Shown: positions 1 through 9,532 of the stretch, piece by piece
Layout of the letters: every line of letters begins with the position of its first letter
Position numbering within the stretch: the stretch's first letter is position 1
Position numbers and translations under genes: made by a program
Assembly (NCBI RefSeq): GCF_018881905.1
Contig: NZ_JACVPM010000003.1
Coordinates: 145,412 to 209,411, forward strand
Reading direction: 5' to 3'
Source of the DNA: Polynucleobacter sp. MG-27-Goln-C1
Lineage (GTDB): Bacteria > Pseudomonadota > Gammaproteobacteria > Burkholderiales > Burkholderiaceae
DNA: 64,000 nt
The notes under the pieces: model-generated
What the model saw: the letters and a program-made list of their open reading frames with translations, nothing else
Database searches by the model: none
Told to the model about the DNA's origin: nothing

Positions 1-32
1 CGCAACTCTTGTATATCGCTAATAATTTTCAT
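1..32 (-). CDS. panC: Pantoate--beta-alanine ligase, first codons only
   Basis: Reading leftwards from an ATG at 32-30, the first ten or so codons give MKIISDIQELR, the typical beginning of PanC, which joins pantoate and beta-alanine in pantothenate synthesis. The gene runs out of the window. Its ATG overlaps the TGA stop of scpA (ATGA), so the two are probably translationally coupled. The identification rests on a very short peptide plus the scpA-panC gene order I know from Burkholderiales. Confidence 0.6.
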   Translation of the reverse strand, partial: MKIISDIQEL

Positions 33-898
33 GCAACAGGTGTGTAGGCGAGGCGCACATAAATCGGTGCATACGGCTCTGCTTGGGTAATCTCCACTAA
101 CGCTTCACGTGAGAGCTCAAGCATGGCAATGAAGTTGACGATGACGACCGGAATGCCTTTGCCAGATTTAATGGCTTCTTCAAACAGCTCGCCGAACTCT
201 ACGAATTTAGTGCTTTGCAAGCGGCGCAAAATACGTGTCATAAAGTCACGCACAGACAGCTCTTCGCGAGTAATGGTGTGGTGCTGGTTTAGTTTTGCGC
301 GGTGCAGGACATCACGCCAGGCCATCTGTAAGTCGTCTTGATTAACGTCTGGCCAGGTAACTGCAACGGTTGTATCCACATGGCCATGGGCGATCTGGAA
401 ATCACGCCCTTGCTGTGGAATTTGATCGAGCTCTTGAGCGGCTAATTTCATACGCTCGTACTCTAAGAGGCGGCGAACCAGTTCTGCACGTGGATCCTCA
501 ACCTCTTCATCGCTATCAGCCTTCTTCATTGGCAATAGCATGCGAGATTTAATCTCGATCAACATAGCAGCCATCAGCAAGTATTCAGCTGCTAACTCTA
601 AGTTATGGTGGCGGATTTGATCGATGTAGCTCAGGTACTGTTGAGTCACCTGCGCCATCGGAATATCGAGGACGTTGAAATTCTGTTTACGAATCAGGTA
701 CAGCAGAAGATCCAGAGGACCTTCAAATGCTTCTAGAAAAACCTCTAGTGCATCTGGCGGAATATATAGATCTGTAGGAAGCTTAAATAATGGCTCGCCA
801 TAAAGTTTGGCGAATGCGGAAGACATTCCATCGGTTACCGATGGGGTGCTATCTAATAACTCAGATTGAGCTCCTGGCTCGGCTCCCAACTCAGTCAT
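29..898 (-). CDS. scpA: Segregation and condensation protein A (ScpA)
   Basis: This is the kleisin subunit of the Smc-ScpAB condensin, which compacts and segregates the chromosome in the cytoplasm. The 289-residue protein has the ScpA signature near residues 55-75 (FEGPLDLLLYLIRKQNFNVL), followed by the helical region with LAAEYLLMAAMLIEIKSRMLLP, and a C-terminal winged-helix part. Length is close to the family norm, with an extra N-terminal tail of about 50 residues. Its ATG overlaps the end of the upstream DUF3460 gene by 8 bp, and its stop overlaps the panC start, so three genes form a tight leftward operon. ScpB is not in the window. Confidence 0.95.
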   Translation of the reverse strand: MTELGAEPGAQSELLDSTPSVTDGMSSAFAKLYGEPLFKLPTDLYIPPDALEVFLEAFEGPLDLLLYLIRKQNFNVLDIPMAQVTQQYLSYIDQIRHHNLELAAEYLLMAAMLIEIKSRMLLPMKKADSDEEVEDPRAELVRRLLEYERMKLAAQELDQIPQQGRDFQIAHGHVDTTVAVTWPDVNQDDLQMAWRDVLHRAKLNQHHTITREELSVRDFMTRILRRLQSTKFVEFGELFEEAIKSGKGIPVVIVNFIAMLELSREALVEITQAEPYAPIYVRLAYTPVA

Positions 899-1082
899 TC
901 GAGTACACGTAAGCGCGCTGCTTTAATTTAGCTGCCTTAGCGCGACGTTGATCTTCAGTAGTCAAAGGCTCTTTATCCCAAAGGAGTGCGCGACCAGCTT
1001 GCTGGCCTGCTTCGAGGTCCGGTTTCTCGGATTTGAGCTCATTTAAGAACTGGGTGAATTCGGATGTATATCTAGCCATCAT
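891..1082 (-). CDS. DUF3460 family small protein
   Basis: A 63-residue soluble, charged protein (MARYTSEFTQFLNELKSEKP near the start, KLKQRAYVYSND at the end) that I recognise as the DUF3460 family of Burkholderiales. No function is known to me. It starts ATGATG, so either codon 1 or 2 could be the start. It overlaps scpA by 8 bp and is probably the first gene of the DUF3460-scpA-panC operon. The 147 bp between it and metG contain no feature I can name with confidence. Confidence 0.8.
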   Translation of the reverse strand: MMARYTSEFTQFLNELKSEKPDLEAGQQAGRALLWDKEPLTTEDQRRAKAAKLKQRAYVYSND

Positions 1083-1229
1083 ATTTCCTAAAATTCTTAA
1101 TTAATTCAATAGCTTGCAAAAATTACTGTGGGGCAACTGTCTGCCTAGCCCATCATTATTAACGATTTTTCCTACAAAGCTGCCGACTTTTTGCCTAATT
1201 CCTGGAAATTAGCCTATTTGGGGTCGTTT

Positions 1230-2900
1230 TTAGAGGTTTGCTGCCAATAAAGCCTCGATTTGAGGCGCTTCGACTCGGGTCATGAGGTGTTTATAGGCTT
1301 TGATCGGATTTTGACTGGAGAGGGGTGTTTTAACGTCACTCCAGGTCATGGCTGGGACTGAGAGGAAGTCCTCAACTCCAGCCGTTACTTGCGGCAGTAC
1401 TGGCTTGAGATAGAGACTCAATAAACGGAATGCCTCTAAGGTGATGCTGCAGACTCGCTGTAAGTCAGCTTCACGCTCAGGATCTTTAGCGATTTCCCAA
1501 GGCTTGTTTTCATCAACAAAGGCATTAACCTTGTCGGCTAGCTCCATGATCGTGCGCAATGCTTTGGCATATTCACGAGCTTCATATAGCTCAGCAATTT
1601 TTTCACTGGCAGATGCAATCTCAGCCAGCAGCGGATTGTTCATTGCCGCATCAGAAACGACCCCACCAAAACGCTTCACTAAGAAACCGGCACTGCGACT
1701 CGCGATGTTGATGTACTTGCCTAATAGATCGCTATTTACTCGAGCAACAAAGTCTTGAAGATTTAAATCTAAATCCTCCATGCTGTCATTGAGTTTGGTT
1801 GCAAAGTAATAGCGGAACCATTCAGGATTAAATCCAGATTCAATCACGCTATGCGCAGAAATTAAAGTACCACGTGACTTACTCATCTTCTCGCCATCAA
1901 CGGTGAGGAAGCCATGAGCAAATACATTGGTTGGTGTGCGATAGCCTGCAAAGTGCAGGGTTGCTGGCCAAAAGAGCGTGTGGAAATACAGAATATCTTT
2001 ACCGATGAAATGGTACTGCTCGGTAGTCGTATCAGGTCTGACCCATTCCTCAAAGTTCAAGCCTTTGCTCTGGCAGTAGTTGAGGAAGCTGGCGTAATAG
2101 CCAATTGGCGCATCAAGCCATACATAGAAGTATTTGCCTGGCGCATCAGGGATTTCAAAGCCAAAATAGGGTGCATCACGGGAGATGTCCCAGTCCCCAA
2201 GCTTGCTATCTCCAGGCTGTCCAACCCATTCCTTCATTTTGTTGCGCGCTTCAGGTTGCAATGGAGTTTTGACTTGTGTCCACTCGCGTAAAAATGTCTC
2301 GCAGCGCGGATCGGATAATTTAAAGAAGTAATGATCGGAAACTTTTTTAATCGGTGTTGCGCCACTCACTACCGAGAATGGATTCTTTAAATCGGTTGGG
2401 GAATAGGTTGCTCCGCACTTTTCGCAAGAGTCACCGTACTGATCCTTGGCGCCACACTTAGGACACTCGCCTTTAATAAAACGATCCGGCAAGAACATTT
2501 CTTTAACAGGATCGTAGGCTTGCTCGATTGCGCGTTTTTCAATCAAGCCTGCATCACGAAGTTTGAGATAGATGCTTTGAGATAGCTTTTCATTCTCAGG
2601 ACTGTCTGTCGTGTAGTAGTTATCAAATGAGATTAAGAAATCATCAAAGTCGCGTTTGTGCTCTTTCCAAACATTGGCGATCAGTTCTTTAGGGGTAAGA
2701 CCCTCTTTTTCAGCGCGCAACATGATCGGCGTGCCGTGGGTGTCATCAGCGCCAACGTAGTGCACTTCGTGACCACGCATTCTCTGGAAGCGAACCCAAA
2801 TATCCGTCTGGACGTATTCCACCAAATGCCCAATATGAATCTGGCCATTGGCGTAAGGCAGGGCGGAGGTAACTAGCAGGCGACGTTTAGGGCTACTCAT
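1230..2900 (-). CDS. metG: Methionine--tRNA ligase, short form
   Basis: Class I aminoacyl-tRNA synthetase that charges tRNA-Met with methionine in the cytoplasm. The 556-residue protein shows the HIGH motif ([11 protein letters not shown], residue ~21), a four-cysteine zinc knuckle ([18 protein letters not shown], ~143-160), the KMSKS loop ([10 protein letters not shown], ~335) and the anticodon-binding helical domain after it. It ends soon after that domain, so the C-terminal EMAP-II-like tRNA-binding/dimerisation domain of E. coli MetG (677 residues) is absent. It is divergent from fdhD, with 129 bp between them for both promoters. Confidence 0.97.
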   Translation of the reverse strand: MSSPKRRLLVTSALPYANGQIHIGHLVEYVQTDIWVRFQRMRGHEVHYVGADDTHGTPIMLRAEKEGLTPKELIANVWKEHKRDFDDFLISFDNYYTTDSPENEKLSQSIYLKLRDAGLIEKRAIEQAYDPVKEMFLPDRFIKGECPKCGAKDQYGDSCEKCGATYSPTDLKNPFSVVSGATPIKKVSDHYFFKLSDPRCETFLREWTQVKTPLQPEARNKMKEWVGQPGDSKLGDWDISRDAPYFGFEIPDAPGKYFYVWLDAPIGYYASFLNYCQSKGLNFEEWVRPDTTTEQYHFIGKDILYFHTLFWPATLHFAGYRTPTNVFAHGFLTVDGEKMSKSRGTLISAHSVIESGFNPEWFRYYFATKLNDSMEDLDLNLQDFVARVNSDLLGKYINIASRSAGFLVKRFGGVVSDAAMNNPLLAEIASASEKIAELYEAREYAKALRTIMELADKVNAFVDENKPWEIAKDPEREADLQRVCSITLEAFRLLSLYLKPVLPQVTAGVEDFLSVPAMTWSDVKTPLSSQNPIKAYKHLMTRVEAPQIEALLAANL

Positions 2901-3029
2901 GCGTACTTAAATAGAAATAATTTCAACAAATGGGAATACAAGATTATGGGGCTTGGGGCCTTACTTCAGCAGCAATTTTAGTCTGCGGTTAAAGTTAATA
3001 CCGATTTGAACCTATTTAAGAGGCGTTTT

Positions 3030-3878
3030 ATGGCTTTGCCCCACAACATTCAGATGTCTCACGCTTCCGTGCCTTTGGTTCACGAAGTGCAGGTCATGGA
3101 TGAGGCAGGGCGTATTAAGACCACCCATATTCCTGGGGAGCGTCCTTTAACCATTTACCTGGATAAACGGGAAGTTGTCACCCTGATGACCTTGGGAAGC
3201 GCTCCTGAAGCCCTAGTGCTAGGCTATTTACGTAATCAGCGCCTAGTAGAGTCGCCTGACGATATTGCCAGTATTCAGGTAGATTGGGAGACTGATTCGG
3301 CGGCGGTCAAGACCTATCGCAGCACGGTAGATATTGATGCCCTCACCAGCAAGCGCGTAGTAACTACGGGTTGTGGGCAGGGCACGATGTTTGGCGGCTT
3401 GATTGAGGAGATGGCGGAGATTAGATTGCCAGATGGCCCTCAATTAACCCAAGAGGCAATAGTCGCCCTCATCGACAGTATTCGAGTTCACGACACCATT
3501 TATAAGAAATCTGGCTCAGTACATGCTTGCGCTGTATTTGAGAGGGAAGGTAACGACAGCGTCCGCCTGCTTCACTTTATTGAGGATGTTGGACGTCACA
3601 ACGCCGTTGACTCTATCTCCGGTCTCATGTGGCTCGCCGACAAGCCAGGCAAAGATCTCATCTTCTTCACTACTGGGCGCCTAACCTCAGAGATGGTCAT
3701 TAAAGGTGCTCAGATGGGCATTCCTTTCTTGATGACCCGCTCTGGCATGACCTTGATGGGTCTGGAGCTTGCCCGCAAGACTAATCTCACCTTGCTATCT
3801 CGCTGTTCTGGGAAGCATTTTGAGATCTTCAATGCCCCTGAGAGGGTGATTTTTACCTCCCCGCCTGCCACCTCGTAA
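3030..3878 (+). CDS. fdhD: Formate dehydrogenase accessory sulfurtransferase FdhD
   Basis: FdhD passes sulfur from a cysteine desulfurase to the molybdenum cofactor so that formate dehydrogenase becomes active. The protein shows the family core: [13 protein letters not shown] (residue ~112-124), [13 protein letters not shown] and [15 protein letters not shown] chose the ATG at 3030, which has an AAGAGG ribosome site 6 bases upstream; a longer TTG start at 3006 lacks this. The cysteine loop reads C-G-Q-G, so only the first of the two cysteines seen in E. coli FdhD (CxxC) is present. No formate dehydrogenase gene is in the window. Confidence 0.93.
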   Translation: MALPHNIQMSHASVPLVHEVQVMDEAGRIKTTHIPGERPLTIYLDKREVVTLMTLGSAPEALVLGYLRNQRLVESPDDIASIQVDWETDSAAVKTYRSTVDIDALTSKRVVTTGCGQGTMFGGLIEEMAEIRLPDGPQLTQEAIVALIDSIRVHDTIYKKSGSVHACAVFEREGNDSVRLLHFIEDVGRHNAVDSISGLMWLADKPGKDLIFFTTGRLTSEMVIKGAQMGIPFLMTRSGMTLMGLELARKTNLTLLSRCSGKHFEIFNAPERVIFTSPPATS

Positions 3879-3919
3879 ATTCGTGGGCATATGGCCTGCG
3901 ATGGTTTTACAATTCGGCC

Positions 3920-4486
3920 ATGACTATTAAATCTGACCACTGGATCCGCCGCATGGGCGAGCAAGGCATGATCAGCCCATTTGAACCTGGGCAGGTCCGC
4001 CAAGACGCCGCCGGGCAAAAAATTGTGAGCTATGGCACTTCAAGCTATGGCTATGACATTCGTTGTGCTGATGAGTTCAAGATTTTCACGAACATTAACA
4101 GCACCATCGTTGACCCTAAGAATTTCGACGAGCAATCGTTTGTGGATTTCAAGGGCCCGGTTTGCATCATTCCTCCAAACTCATTTGCTTTGGCAAGAAC
4201 CGTTGAGTATTTCAAGATTCCACGCAGCGTATTAACTGTTTGCGTTGGCAAGAGTACTTACGCACGTTGCGGAATTATTGTGAACGTGACTCCTTTTGAG
4301 CCTGAGTGGGAAGGTTATGTCACACTCGAGTTTTCTAACACCACACCATTGCCTGCAAAGATTTATGCCGGTGAAGGATGTGCGCAAGTTCTATTCTTTG
4401 AAAGCGATGAAGTGTGCGGTACATCGTACAAAGATCGTGGCGGTAAGTATCAAGGCCAAGTCGGCGTAACTCTGCCGAAGACTTAA
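3920..4486 (+). CDS. dcd: dCTP deaminase
   Basis: Converts dCTP to dUTP, feeding thymidylate synthesis. It is a trimeric beta-fold enzyme of the dUTPase superfamily. The 188-residue length equals the usual length. Visible signatures are [13 protein letters not shown] near residues 37-50, the phosphate-binding [20 protein letters not shown] and the catalytic-glutamate segment [20 protein letters not shown]. It lies 41 bp behind fdhD and 48 bp ahead of the amino acid decarboxylase on the same strand. Confidence 0.96.
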   Translation: MTIKSDHWIRRMGEQGMISPFEPGQVRQDAAGQKIVSYGTSSYGYDIRCADEFKIFTNINSTIVDPKNFDEQSFVDFKGPVCIIPPNSFALARTVEYFKIPRSVLTVCVGKSTYARCGIIVNVTPFEPEWEGYVTLEFSNTTPLPAKIYAGEGCAQVLFFESDEVCGTSYKDRGGKYQGQVGVTLPKT

Positions 4487-4504
4487 TCTGCTTAATCTGC
4501 TTCA

Positions 4505-4519
4505 TCGCCATATTGGCGA
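4505..4519 (+). promoter_or_regulatory. Small inverted repeat just before the decarboxylase ribosome site
   Basis: TCGCCA-TAT-TGGCGA is a perfect 6-3-6 inverted repeat that ends 5 bases before the AAGGGG ribosome site (4525-4530) of the decarboxylase. It follows a 9-base tandem duplication (TAATCTGCT twice, about 4484-4502) at the end of dcd. It could fold in the mRNA or bind a protein; nothing in the sequence decides which. Confidence 0.35.
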
Positions 4520-4534
4520 CTCTAAGGGGTACTC

Positions 4535-6802
4535 ATGAAATTTCGTTTTCCAATCATCATTATTGATGAGGACTTTCGCTCTGAAAATATTTCAGGTTCG
4601 GGTATTCGCGACCTAGCGGAGGCGATTGAAAACGAGGGTATGGAGGTTATTGGCTTAACCAGCTATGGTGACCTAACATCCTTTGCCCAGCAGGCCTCCC
4701 GGGCTTCTAGCTTTATTGTGTCGATCGATGACGAGGAGTTTGTTTCTGACTCTGAAGACCATGACTTACCTGCATTAAATAACTTACGCGCATTTATTAC
4801 AGAAGTGCGCAAGCGCAATGAAGACATTCCAATCTTCTTGTATGGCGAGACTCGTACTTCACGTCATATGCCGAACGACATCTTGCGTGAGTTGCACGGC
4901 TTCATTCACATGAATGAAGATACGCCGGAGTTTGTGGCGCGTCACATTATTCGTGAAGCAAAAGTTTACCTAGATTCATTGGCCCCACCATTCTTCCGCG
5001 CACTGACTAATTACGCCTCTGAAGGTTCTTACTCTTGGCATTGCCCTGGACACTCTGGTGGCGTAGCTTTCTTAAAGAGTCCAGTGGGACGCATGTTCCA
5101 CCAATTCTTTGGCGAGAACATGCTTCGTGCTGACGTTTGTAATGCAGTGGAGGAGTTGGGTCAGTTGTTAGATCACACTGGCCCTGTATTGCAAAGCGAG
5201 CGTAATGCTGCCCGTATCTTTAATGCCGATCACTTGTTCTTCGTGACTAACGGAACATCCACATCAAACAAGATTGTTTGGCACTCTACTGTTGCTCCTG
5301 GCGACGTAGTGTTGGTGGACCGCAACTGCCACAAGTCCGTGATTCATTCCATCACGATGATGGGCGCGATTCCGATCTTCTTAATGCCAACTCGTAATCA
5401 CCTTGGCATTATTGGCCCGATTCCAAAAGAAGAGTTTGAGTGGAAAAACATCAAGAAGAAAATTGATGCCAACCCGTTCATTAAAGATAAGAACGTGGTG
5501 CCTCGTGTCATGACGCTTACGCAAAGTACCTATGACGGCATCATCTATAACGTCGAGATGATTAAAGAAATGCTCGACGGCAAAGTAGATTCATTGCATT
5601 TTGATGAAGCTTGGTTGCCACACGCTGCCTTTCATCCTTTCTACAAAGACATGCATGCGATCGGATCTGATCGTAAGCGTACTAAGAAGAGTTTGATGTT
5701 TGCCACCCAATCAACCCACAAGTTATTGGCCGGCCTCTCACAAGCTTCTCAGGTGTTAGTGCAGGATGCAGAGGATACGAAGCTTGATCGTGATTGCTTC
5801 AATGAGGCCTATTTGATGCACACCTCGACTAGTCCACAGTACGCCATCATCGCCTCTTGCGATGTGTCTGCTGCCATGATGGAGTCCCCTGGCGGCACTA
5901 CGCTGGTTGAGGAATCTATCGCTGAAGCGATGGACTTCCGCCGTGCGATGCGCGAAGTGGATGATAAGTTCGGTGCGGACTGGTGGTTTAAGGTTTGGGG
6001 CCCAGATCACTTAACTGAAGAAGGCATTGGTGAGCGTTCAGATTGGATTCTGGAGCCTAATGCCAGCTGGCATGACTTTGGCAATGTGGCCAAAGACTTC
6101 AACATGCTTGATCCAATCAAGGCTACCGTTGTAACCCCTGGTTTAGACATCGAAGGCAACTTCGGCTCTATGGGCATCCCAGCAAGCATTGTTACAAAGT
6201 ATTTAGCTGAGCATGGCGTGATCGTAGAGAAGTGCGGTTTGTATTCCTTCTTCATCATGTTCACTATCGGCATCACCAAGGGTCGTTGGAATACCTTGGT
6301 AACTGAGCTACAGCAATTTAAAGATCACTTTGATAAGAACGCTCCCTTGTGGAAAGTATTGCCAGAGTTTGTTGCTAAACATCCTCGCTATGAGCGCGTT
6401 GGCCTGAAAGATATCTGTCAGCAGATCCATGAGTTTTATAAGAGTCGTAACGTAGCTCGCATGACTACAGAGATGTACACATCAGACATGGTGCCGGCGA
6501 TGATGCCTTCAGAGGCTTGGGCGAAGATGGCGCACAAAAAAGTAGATCGTGTTCCTTTAGATCAGCTTGAAGATCGTATTACTGCGATGTTGGTAACCCC
6601 ATATCCTCCAGGTATTCCATTGCTGATCCCGGGCGAGCGCTTTAATAAACGCATCATTGACTATCTCTACTTTGCTCGAGACTTCAATGAGCGATTCCCA
6701 GGTTTTGAAACTGATATCCACGGCTTGGTTAAGGCCGATATTGATGGACGCAGCGAGTACTACGTTGATTGCGTGAGGCAAGAGCCGGATATCACCCTGT
6801 GA
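4535..6802 (+). CDS. Orn/Lys/Arg decarboxylase, fold type I PLP enzyme
   Basis: A PLP-dependent basic amino acid decarboxylase, making a polyamine or diamine such as agmatine, cadaverine or putrescine. The 755-residue protein has the N-terminal receiver-like wing domain (residues 1-130), the large PLP domain with STHKLLAGLSQASQ, whose Lys (about residue 396) should hold PLP, and the C-terminal domain with TPYPPGIPLLIPGE. Length matches E. coli AdiA (about 755) better than LdcC (about 715), which hints at arginine but does not prove it. The start ATG has a strong AAGGGG site. A strong terminator follows at 6827. Confidence 0.9.
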   Translation: MKFRFPIIIIDEDFRSENISGSGIRDLAEAIENEGMEVIGLTSYGDLTSFAQQASRASSFIVSIDDEEFVSDSEDHDLPALNNLRAFITEVRKRNEDIPIFLYGETRTSRHMPNDILRELHGFIHMNEDTPEFVARHIIREAKVYLDSLAPPFFRALTNYASEGSYSWHCPGHSGGVAFLKSPVGRMFHQFFGENMLRADVCNAVEELGQLLDHTGPVLQSERNAARIFNADHLFFVTNGTSTSNKIVWHSTVAPGDVVLVDRNCHKSVIHSITMMGAIPIFLMPTRNHLGIIGPIPKEEFEWKNIKKKIDANPFIKDKNVVPRVMTLTQSTYDGIIYNVEMIKEMLDGKVDSLHFDEAWLPHAAFHPFYKDMHAIGSDRKRTKKSLMFATQSTHKLLAGLSQASQVLVQDAEDTKLDRDCFNEAYLMHTSTSPQYAIIASCDVSAAMMESPGGTTLVEESIAEAMDFRRAMREVDDKFGADWWFKVWGPDHLTEEGIGERSDWILEPNASWHDFGNVAKDFNMLDPIKATVVTPGLDIEGNFGSMGIPASIVTKYLAEHGVIVEKCGLYSFFIMFTIGITKGRWNTLVTELQQFKDHFDKNAPLWKVLPEFVAKHPRYERVGLKDICQQIHEFYKSRNVARMTTEMYTSDMVPAMMPSEAWAKMAHKKVDRVPLDQLEDRITAMLVTPYPPGIPLLIPGERFNKRIIDYLYFARDFNERFPGFETDIHGLVKADIDGRSEYYVDCVRQEPDITL

Positions 6803-6826
6803 TCCAGCTTAAGTAAACCATCCTCC

Positions 6827-6855
6827 AATACCCTGCAAATGCAGGGTATTTTTTT
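6827..6855 (+). terminator. Rho-independent terminator of the decarboxylase gene
   Basis: A perfect 10-bp stem (AATACCCTGC / GCAGGGTATT) with an AAAT loop is followed by five more T. It lies 24 bp after the decarboxylase stop. Confidence 0.9.
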
Positions 6856-6882
6856 ACTTGTGTCTAAATAAGGCTTTGACTA

Positions 6883-6908
6883 TACTTGTACGATATATTG
6901 AACAAGTA
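6883..6908 (+). promoter_or_regulatory. Inverted repeat upstream of yefM-yoeB, probable operator
   Basis: TACTTGT and ACAAGTA form 7-bp arms around a 12-bp spacer, 10 bp upstream of the antitoxin ATG. Phd/YefM antitoxins are known to repress their own operon through such repeats, so this is the probable autoregulatory site. A TTGACT hexamer lies at 6876-6881, but no well-spaced -10 is obvious. Confidence 0.5.
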
Positions 6909-6918
6909 AGGCTGGACC

Positions 6919-7176
6919 ATGAGAGTAATTAATTTTTCTGACGCAAGAAACCAATTCAAACAAGTAATCGATCAAGTGGTGAGTGATTGTGATGTAGCGA
7001 TCATCTCTCGCAGGGATGCTGATGATGCTGTGGTGATGTCTTTAAATACCTATAACAGCATGATGGAAACACTCCATTTATTAAAATCTCCAGCTAACGT
7101 AAAACATTTGGAGAAATCATTGGCGCAATATCGCAAAGGGCAAACCAAAGAAAAGGCTCTTGTAGATGCTGAGTAG
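6919..7176 (+). CDS. Phd/YefM family antitoxin
   Basis: An 85-residue antitoxin with the family N-terminus (MRVINFSDARNQFKQVIDQV), which forms the DNA-binding part, and a charged, probably disordered C-terminus that would wrap the toxin. E. coli YefM has the same organisation. It overlaps the downstream yoeB-like gene by 11 bp, as is usual for coupled toxin-antitoxin pairs. An inverted repeat just upstream is the likely operator. Confidence 0.93.
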   Translation: MRVINFSDARNQFKQVIDQVVSDCDVAIISRRDADDAVVMSLNTYNSMMETLHLLKSPANVKHLEKSLAQYRKGQTKEKALVDAE

Positions 7177-7429
7177 GGTTGTTTGGACAAGCGCTGCATG
7201 GTCTGATTACGTTTACTGGCAAGGGCAAGATAAAAAAACTTTAAAACGCACTAACGCACTCATAAAAGATGCCATGCGAAATCCTGAGGATGGAATTGGA
7301 AAGCCTGAGGAATTAAGGGAAAGTTTATCGGGATTTTGGTCAAGGCGAATTGATGATGTTCATCGTCTTGTTTATGCCATCGAGAAAAATCAACTTGTGA
7401 TTATTGCGTGCCGATACCACTATCAATGA
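7166..7429 (+). CDS. yoeB: YoeB/Txe family mRNA-cleaving toxin
   Basis: A ribosome-dependent mRNA endonuclease of the RelE superfamily. The 87-residue protein aligns almost end to end with E. coli YoeB: DYVYWQGQDKKTLKR, IGKPEELRESLSGFWSRRID, HRLVYAI and the C-terminal CRYHYQ. The residues known to matter in E. coli (Glu46, Arg65, His83) all have counterparts, so the toxin looks functional. It is held in check by the overlapping antitoxin. The proline after the catalytic Glu in E. coli (GKPEPL) is Glu here. Confidence 0.95.
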   Translation: MLSRVVWTSAAWSDYVYWQGQDKKTLKRTNALIKDAMRNPEDGIGKPEELRESLSGFWSRRIDDVHRLVYAIEKNQLVIIACRYHYQ

Positions 7430-7446
7430 CCATGATTCAAGGCTTG

Positions 7447-8979
7447 CTACTTGCCTGGCTTATCTAATTGAAATACAACCGGTGCATCTTCATCCACTTT
7501 GCTTGAAGGCGTCTCCGATTTAGCGTCATCACTTCCAATGAAATTAAAGTCCTGGCTCTGAATAACTGCTGCAGGCTTATCCAATAGGGTAGTGACCAAT
7601 GCTGGGAATGCAGCAACCACCACAACCATGATGAGTTGAAGCGCCACCCAAGGTAACGCACCCCAGTAGATATCGCTACTTTTGACTTCTTTCGGTGCAA
7701 CTCCACGCAAATAGAACAGCGCAAATCCAAATGGCGGATGCATAAATGAGGTTTGCATATTCACGCAGAGCATTACGCCGAACCATACTAGTGCAGCGCT
7801 AGCTGCAGCTTGAGGATTGCCATTCATGGAGGCAAGCAGCACCGGTGAAAGCAGCTTCACTGCAACTGGTGCCAGCATGGGTACAACGATGAAAGCAATT
7901 TCAAAGAAGTCCAAGAAGAATGCCAAGAAGAAAACAAACAAGTTCACAACCACCAAGAATCCAACCCAGCCACCTGGTAGATTAGAAAATAACTCTTCTA
8001 CCCAGTGACCACCATCAACACCTTGGAAGACAACCGAGAAGCAAGTTGAGCCAATCAATATGAAGACCACCATCGCAGTAATACGCATGGTGTTTTGATA
8101 AGCCTCTTGTATTAACCCTTTAAGGTTAGGAATACTTGCTCTGCGTATCCAAGCTAAGAGCAATGCACCCATTGCACCCATGGCGCCAGATTCAGTTGGG
8201 GTAGCGATACCGGTCATGATGGTTCCCAGTACCAAGAAAATCAGCACTGCCGAAGGAATGATTCCCATGAGGCATTTTTTCCAGAGTGCCCAGCCTGTCA
8301 GGGTGAGTTCATTCTCAGGGGCCGCGGGTAGGTAGTCGGGTCTAAAGCGAGAGAGGAAAAAGGTGTAAAGGGCAAAAAGGCCAATTTGCAGGAGGGATGG
8401 ACCCCAAGCGCCTAAGTACATACTGCCTACATCGGCGCTGCCACTTTGGGTTTTTAACTGGTCAGCCAGCACAATTAGCACTAAAGAGGGTGGTACTAAC
8501 TGGGTAATAGTCCCAGAAGCCGCTAAAACGCCCGTAGCGTAGCGCATGTTGTAGCCGTAACGCATCATCACCGGCAGAGAGATCATCGCCATAGCGATCA
8601 CCTGAGCTGCTACTGTGCCGGTAATTGCCCCCAGAATGAATCCCACAATGATTACTGAGTAACCAAGACCACCCCGAATGCGTCCAAAGAGCTGACCCAT
8701 CGAGTCCAGCATTTCTTCGGCAAGGCCGCAGCGCTCCAGAATGGCGCCCATGAAAGTGAAGAAGGGAATTGCTAGTAGTAGGTCGTTAGCAAGGACGCTG
8801 CCAAAGATGCGTTGAGGGATGGCTTGCAAAAACGGCAAGCCAAAGAAATTCTCGGCAATTGAAATACCAGCAAAAAATAATCCCGCAGCCATTAGAGAGA
8901 AGGCTACCGGAAAGCCGATCAACATAAATACGATGAGTCCGCCAAACATGAGCGGTGGCATCCATTCAAGTGGAATCAT
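7447..8979 (-). CDS. TRAP transporter large permease (DctM type)
   Basis: The ion-coupled membrane subunit of a TRAP transporter, which imports carboxylates or similar acids captured by a periplasmic binding protein. The 510-residue protein has about 12-13 hydrophobic segments from MIPLEWMPPLMFGGLIVFML to AALPWVALQLIMVVVVAAFP-like helices near residue 445. A hydrophilic C-terminal tail of about 55 residues is longer than in most DctM proteins. It starts in an ATGA overlap with the small permease. The substrate cannot be told: no DctP binding protein is nearby. Confidence 0.93.
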   Translation of the reverse strand: MIPLEWMPPLMFGGLIVFMLIGFPVAFSLMAAGLFFAGISIAENFFGLPFLQAIPQRIFGSVLANDLLLAIPFFTFMGAILERCGLAEEMLDSMGQLFGRIRGGLGYSVIIVGFILGAITGTVAAQVIAMAMISLPVMMRYGYNMRYATGVLAASGTITQLVPPSLVLIVLADQLKTQSGSADVGSMYLGAWGPSLLQIGLFALYTFFLSRFRPDYLPAAPENELTLTGWALWKKCLMGIIPSAVLIFLVLGTIMTGIATPTESGAMGAMGALLLAWIRRASIPNLKGLIQEAYQNTMRITAMVVFILIGSTCFSVVFQGVDGGHWVEELFSNLPGGWVGFLVVVNLFVFFLAFFLDFFEIAFIVVPMLAPVAVKLLSPVLLASMNGNPQAAASAALVWFGVMLCVNMQTSFMHPPFGFALFYLRGVAPKEVKSSDIYWGALPWVALQLIMVVVVAAFPALVTTLLDKPAAVIQSQDFNFIGSDDAKSETPSSKVDEDAPVVFQLDKPGK

Positions 8980-9527
8980 TGCATGGGCTTTCCATAATGG
9001 AGATCAGCAGCGGGCAATGTTTCTTTGCCTCTGAGTGCGCCAATGCGTTTAATGATTTCGGATAAGCCTTGCAGGCTCAGCATGAAGAAACCAAAAGGCA
9101 CAACAAACTTAATGGGGTAGCGCGACAAACCCCCTGCATTGAGTGAATGCTCTGAGACTAACCATGAGGGATAAAACAAACTCGTCCAAGATAGCCAGGT
9201 AAATAATATGCACGCTGGCATTAAGAAAACAGTCAAGCCAAAAAGATCAACATAAAGGCGACTGCGATCGGAAAGCTGCGAGTAAATTAAATCTACCCGA
9301 ACATGTTCATTGCGTTTCAGGGTATAAGAAGCGCCTAGCATGACAGCAGCAGCAAACAGATACCACTGTAATTCCAGTGGCCAGTTATTGCTCATGTCTA
9401 GGCTATAGCGGAGTACAGCGTTGACAGCTGACACTACACAAGACAGCAAGATCATGATGCTAGCAATCTTGCCCAGGAATTGATTTAGGCGGTCAATTCC
9501 TGTTGAGAGCGTTCCCCAAAAGCCCAT
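8976..9527 (-). CDS. TRAP transporter small permease (DctQ type)
   Basis: A 183-residue inner membrane protein with four hydrophobic segments (about residues 18-40, 50-70, 95-115 and 135-160), typical for DctQ, which pairs with DctM. The motif NEHVRVDLIYSQLSDRSRLYVDL is a strong family mark. It sits only 5 bp behind argH and overlaps dctM by 4 bp, so argH-dctQ-dctM probably share a transcript. Confidence 0.92.
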   Translation of the reverse strand: MGFWGTLSTGIDRLNQFLGKIASIMILLSCVVSAVNAVLRYSLDMSNNWPLELQWYLFAAAVMLGASYTLKRNEHVRVDLIYSQLSDRSRLYVDLFGLTVFLMPACILFTWLSWTSLFYPSWLVSEHSLNAGGLSRYPIKFVVPFGFFMLSLQGLSEIIKRIGALRGKETLPAADLHYGKPMQ

Positions 9528-9532
9528 GCAGT

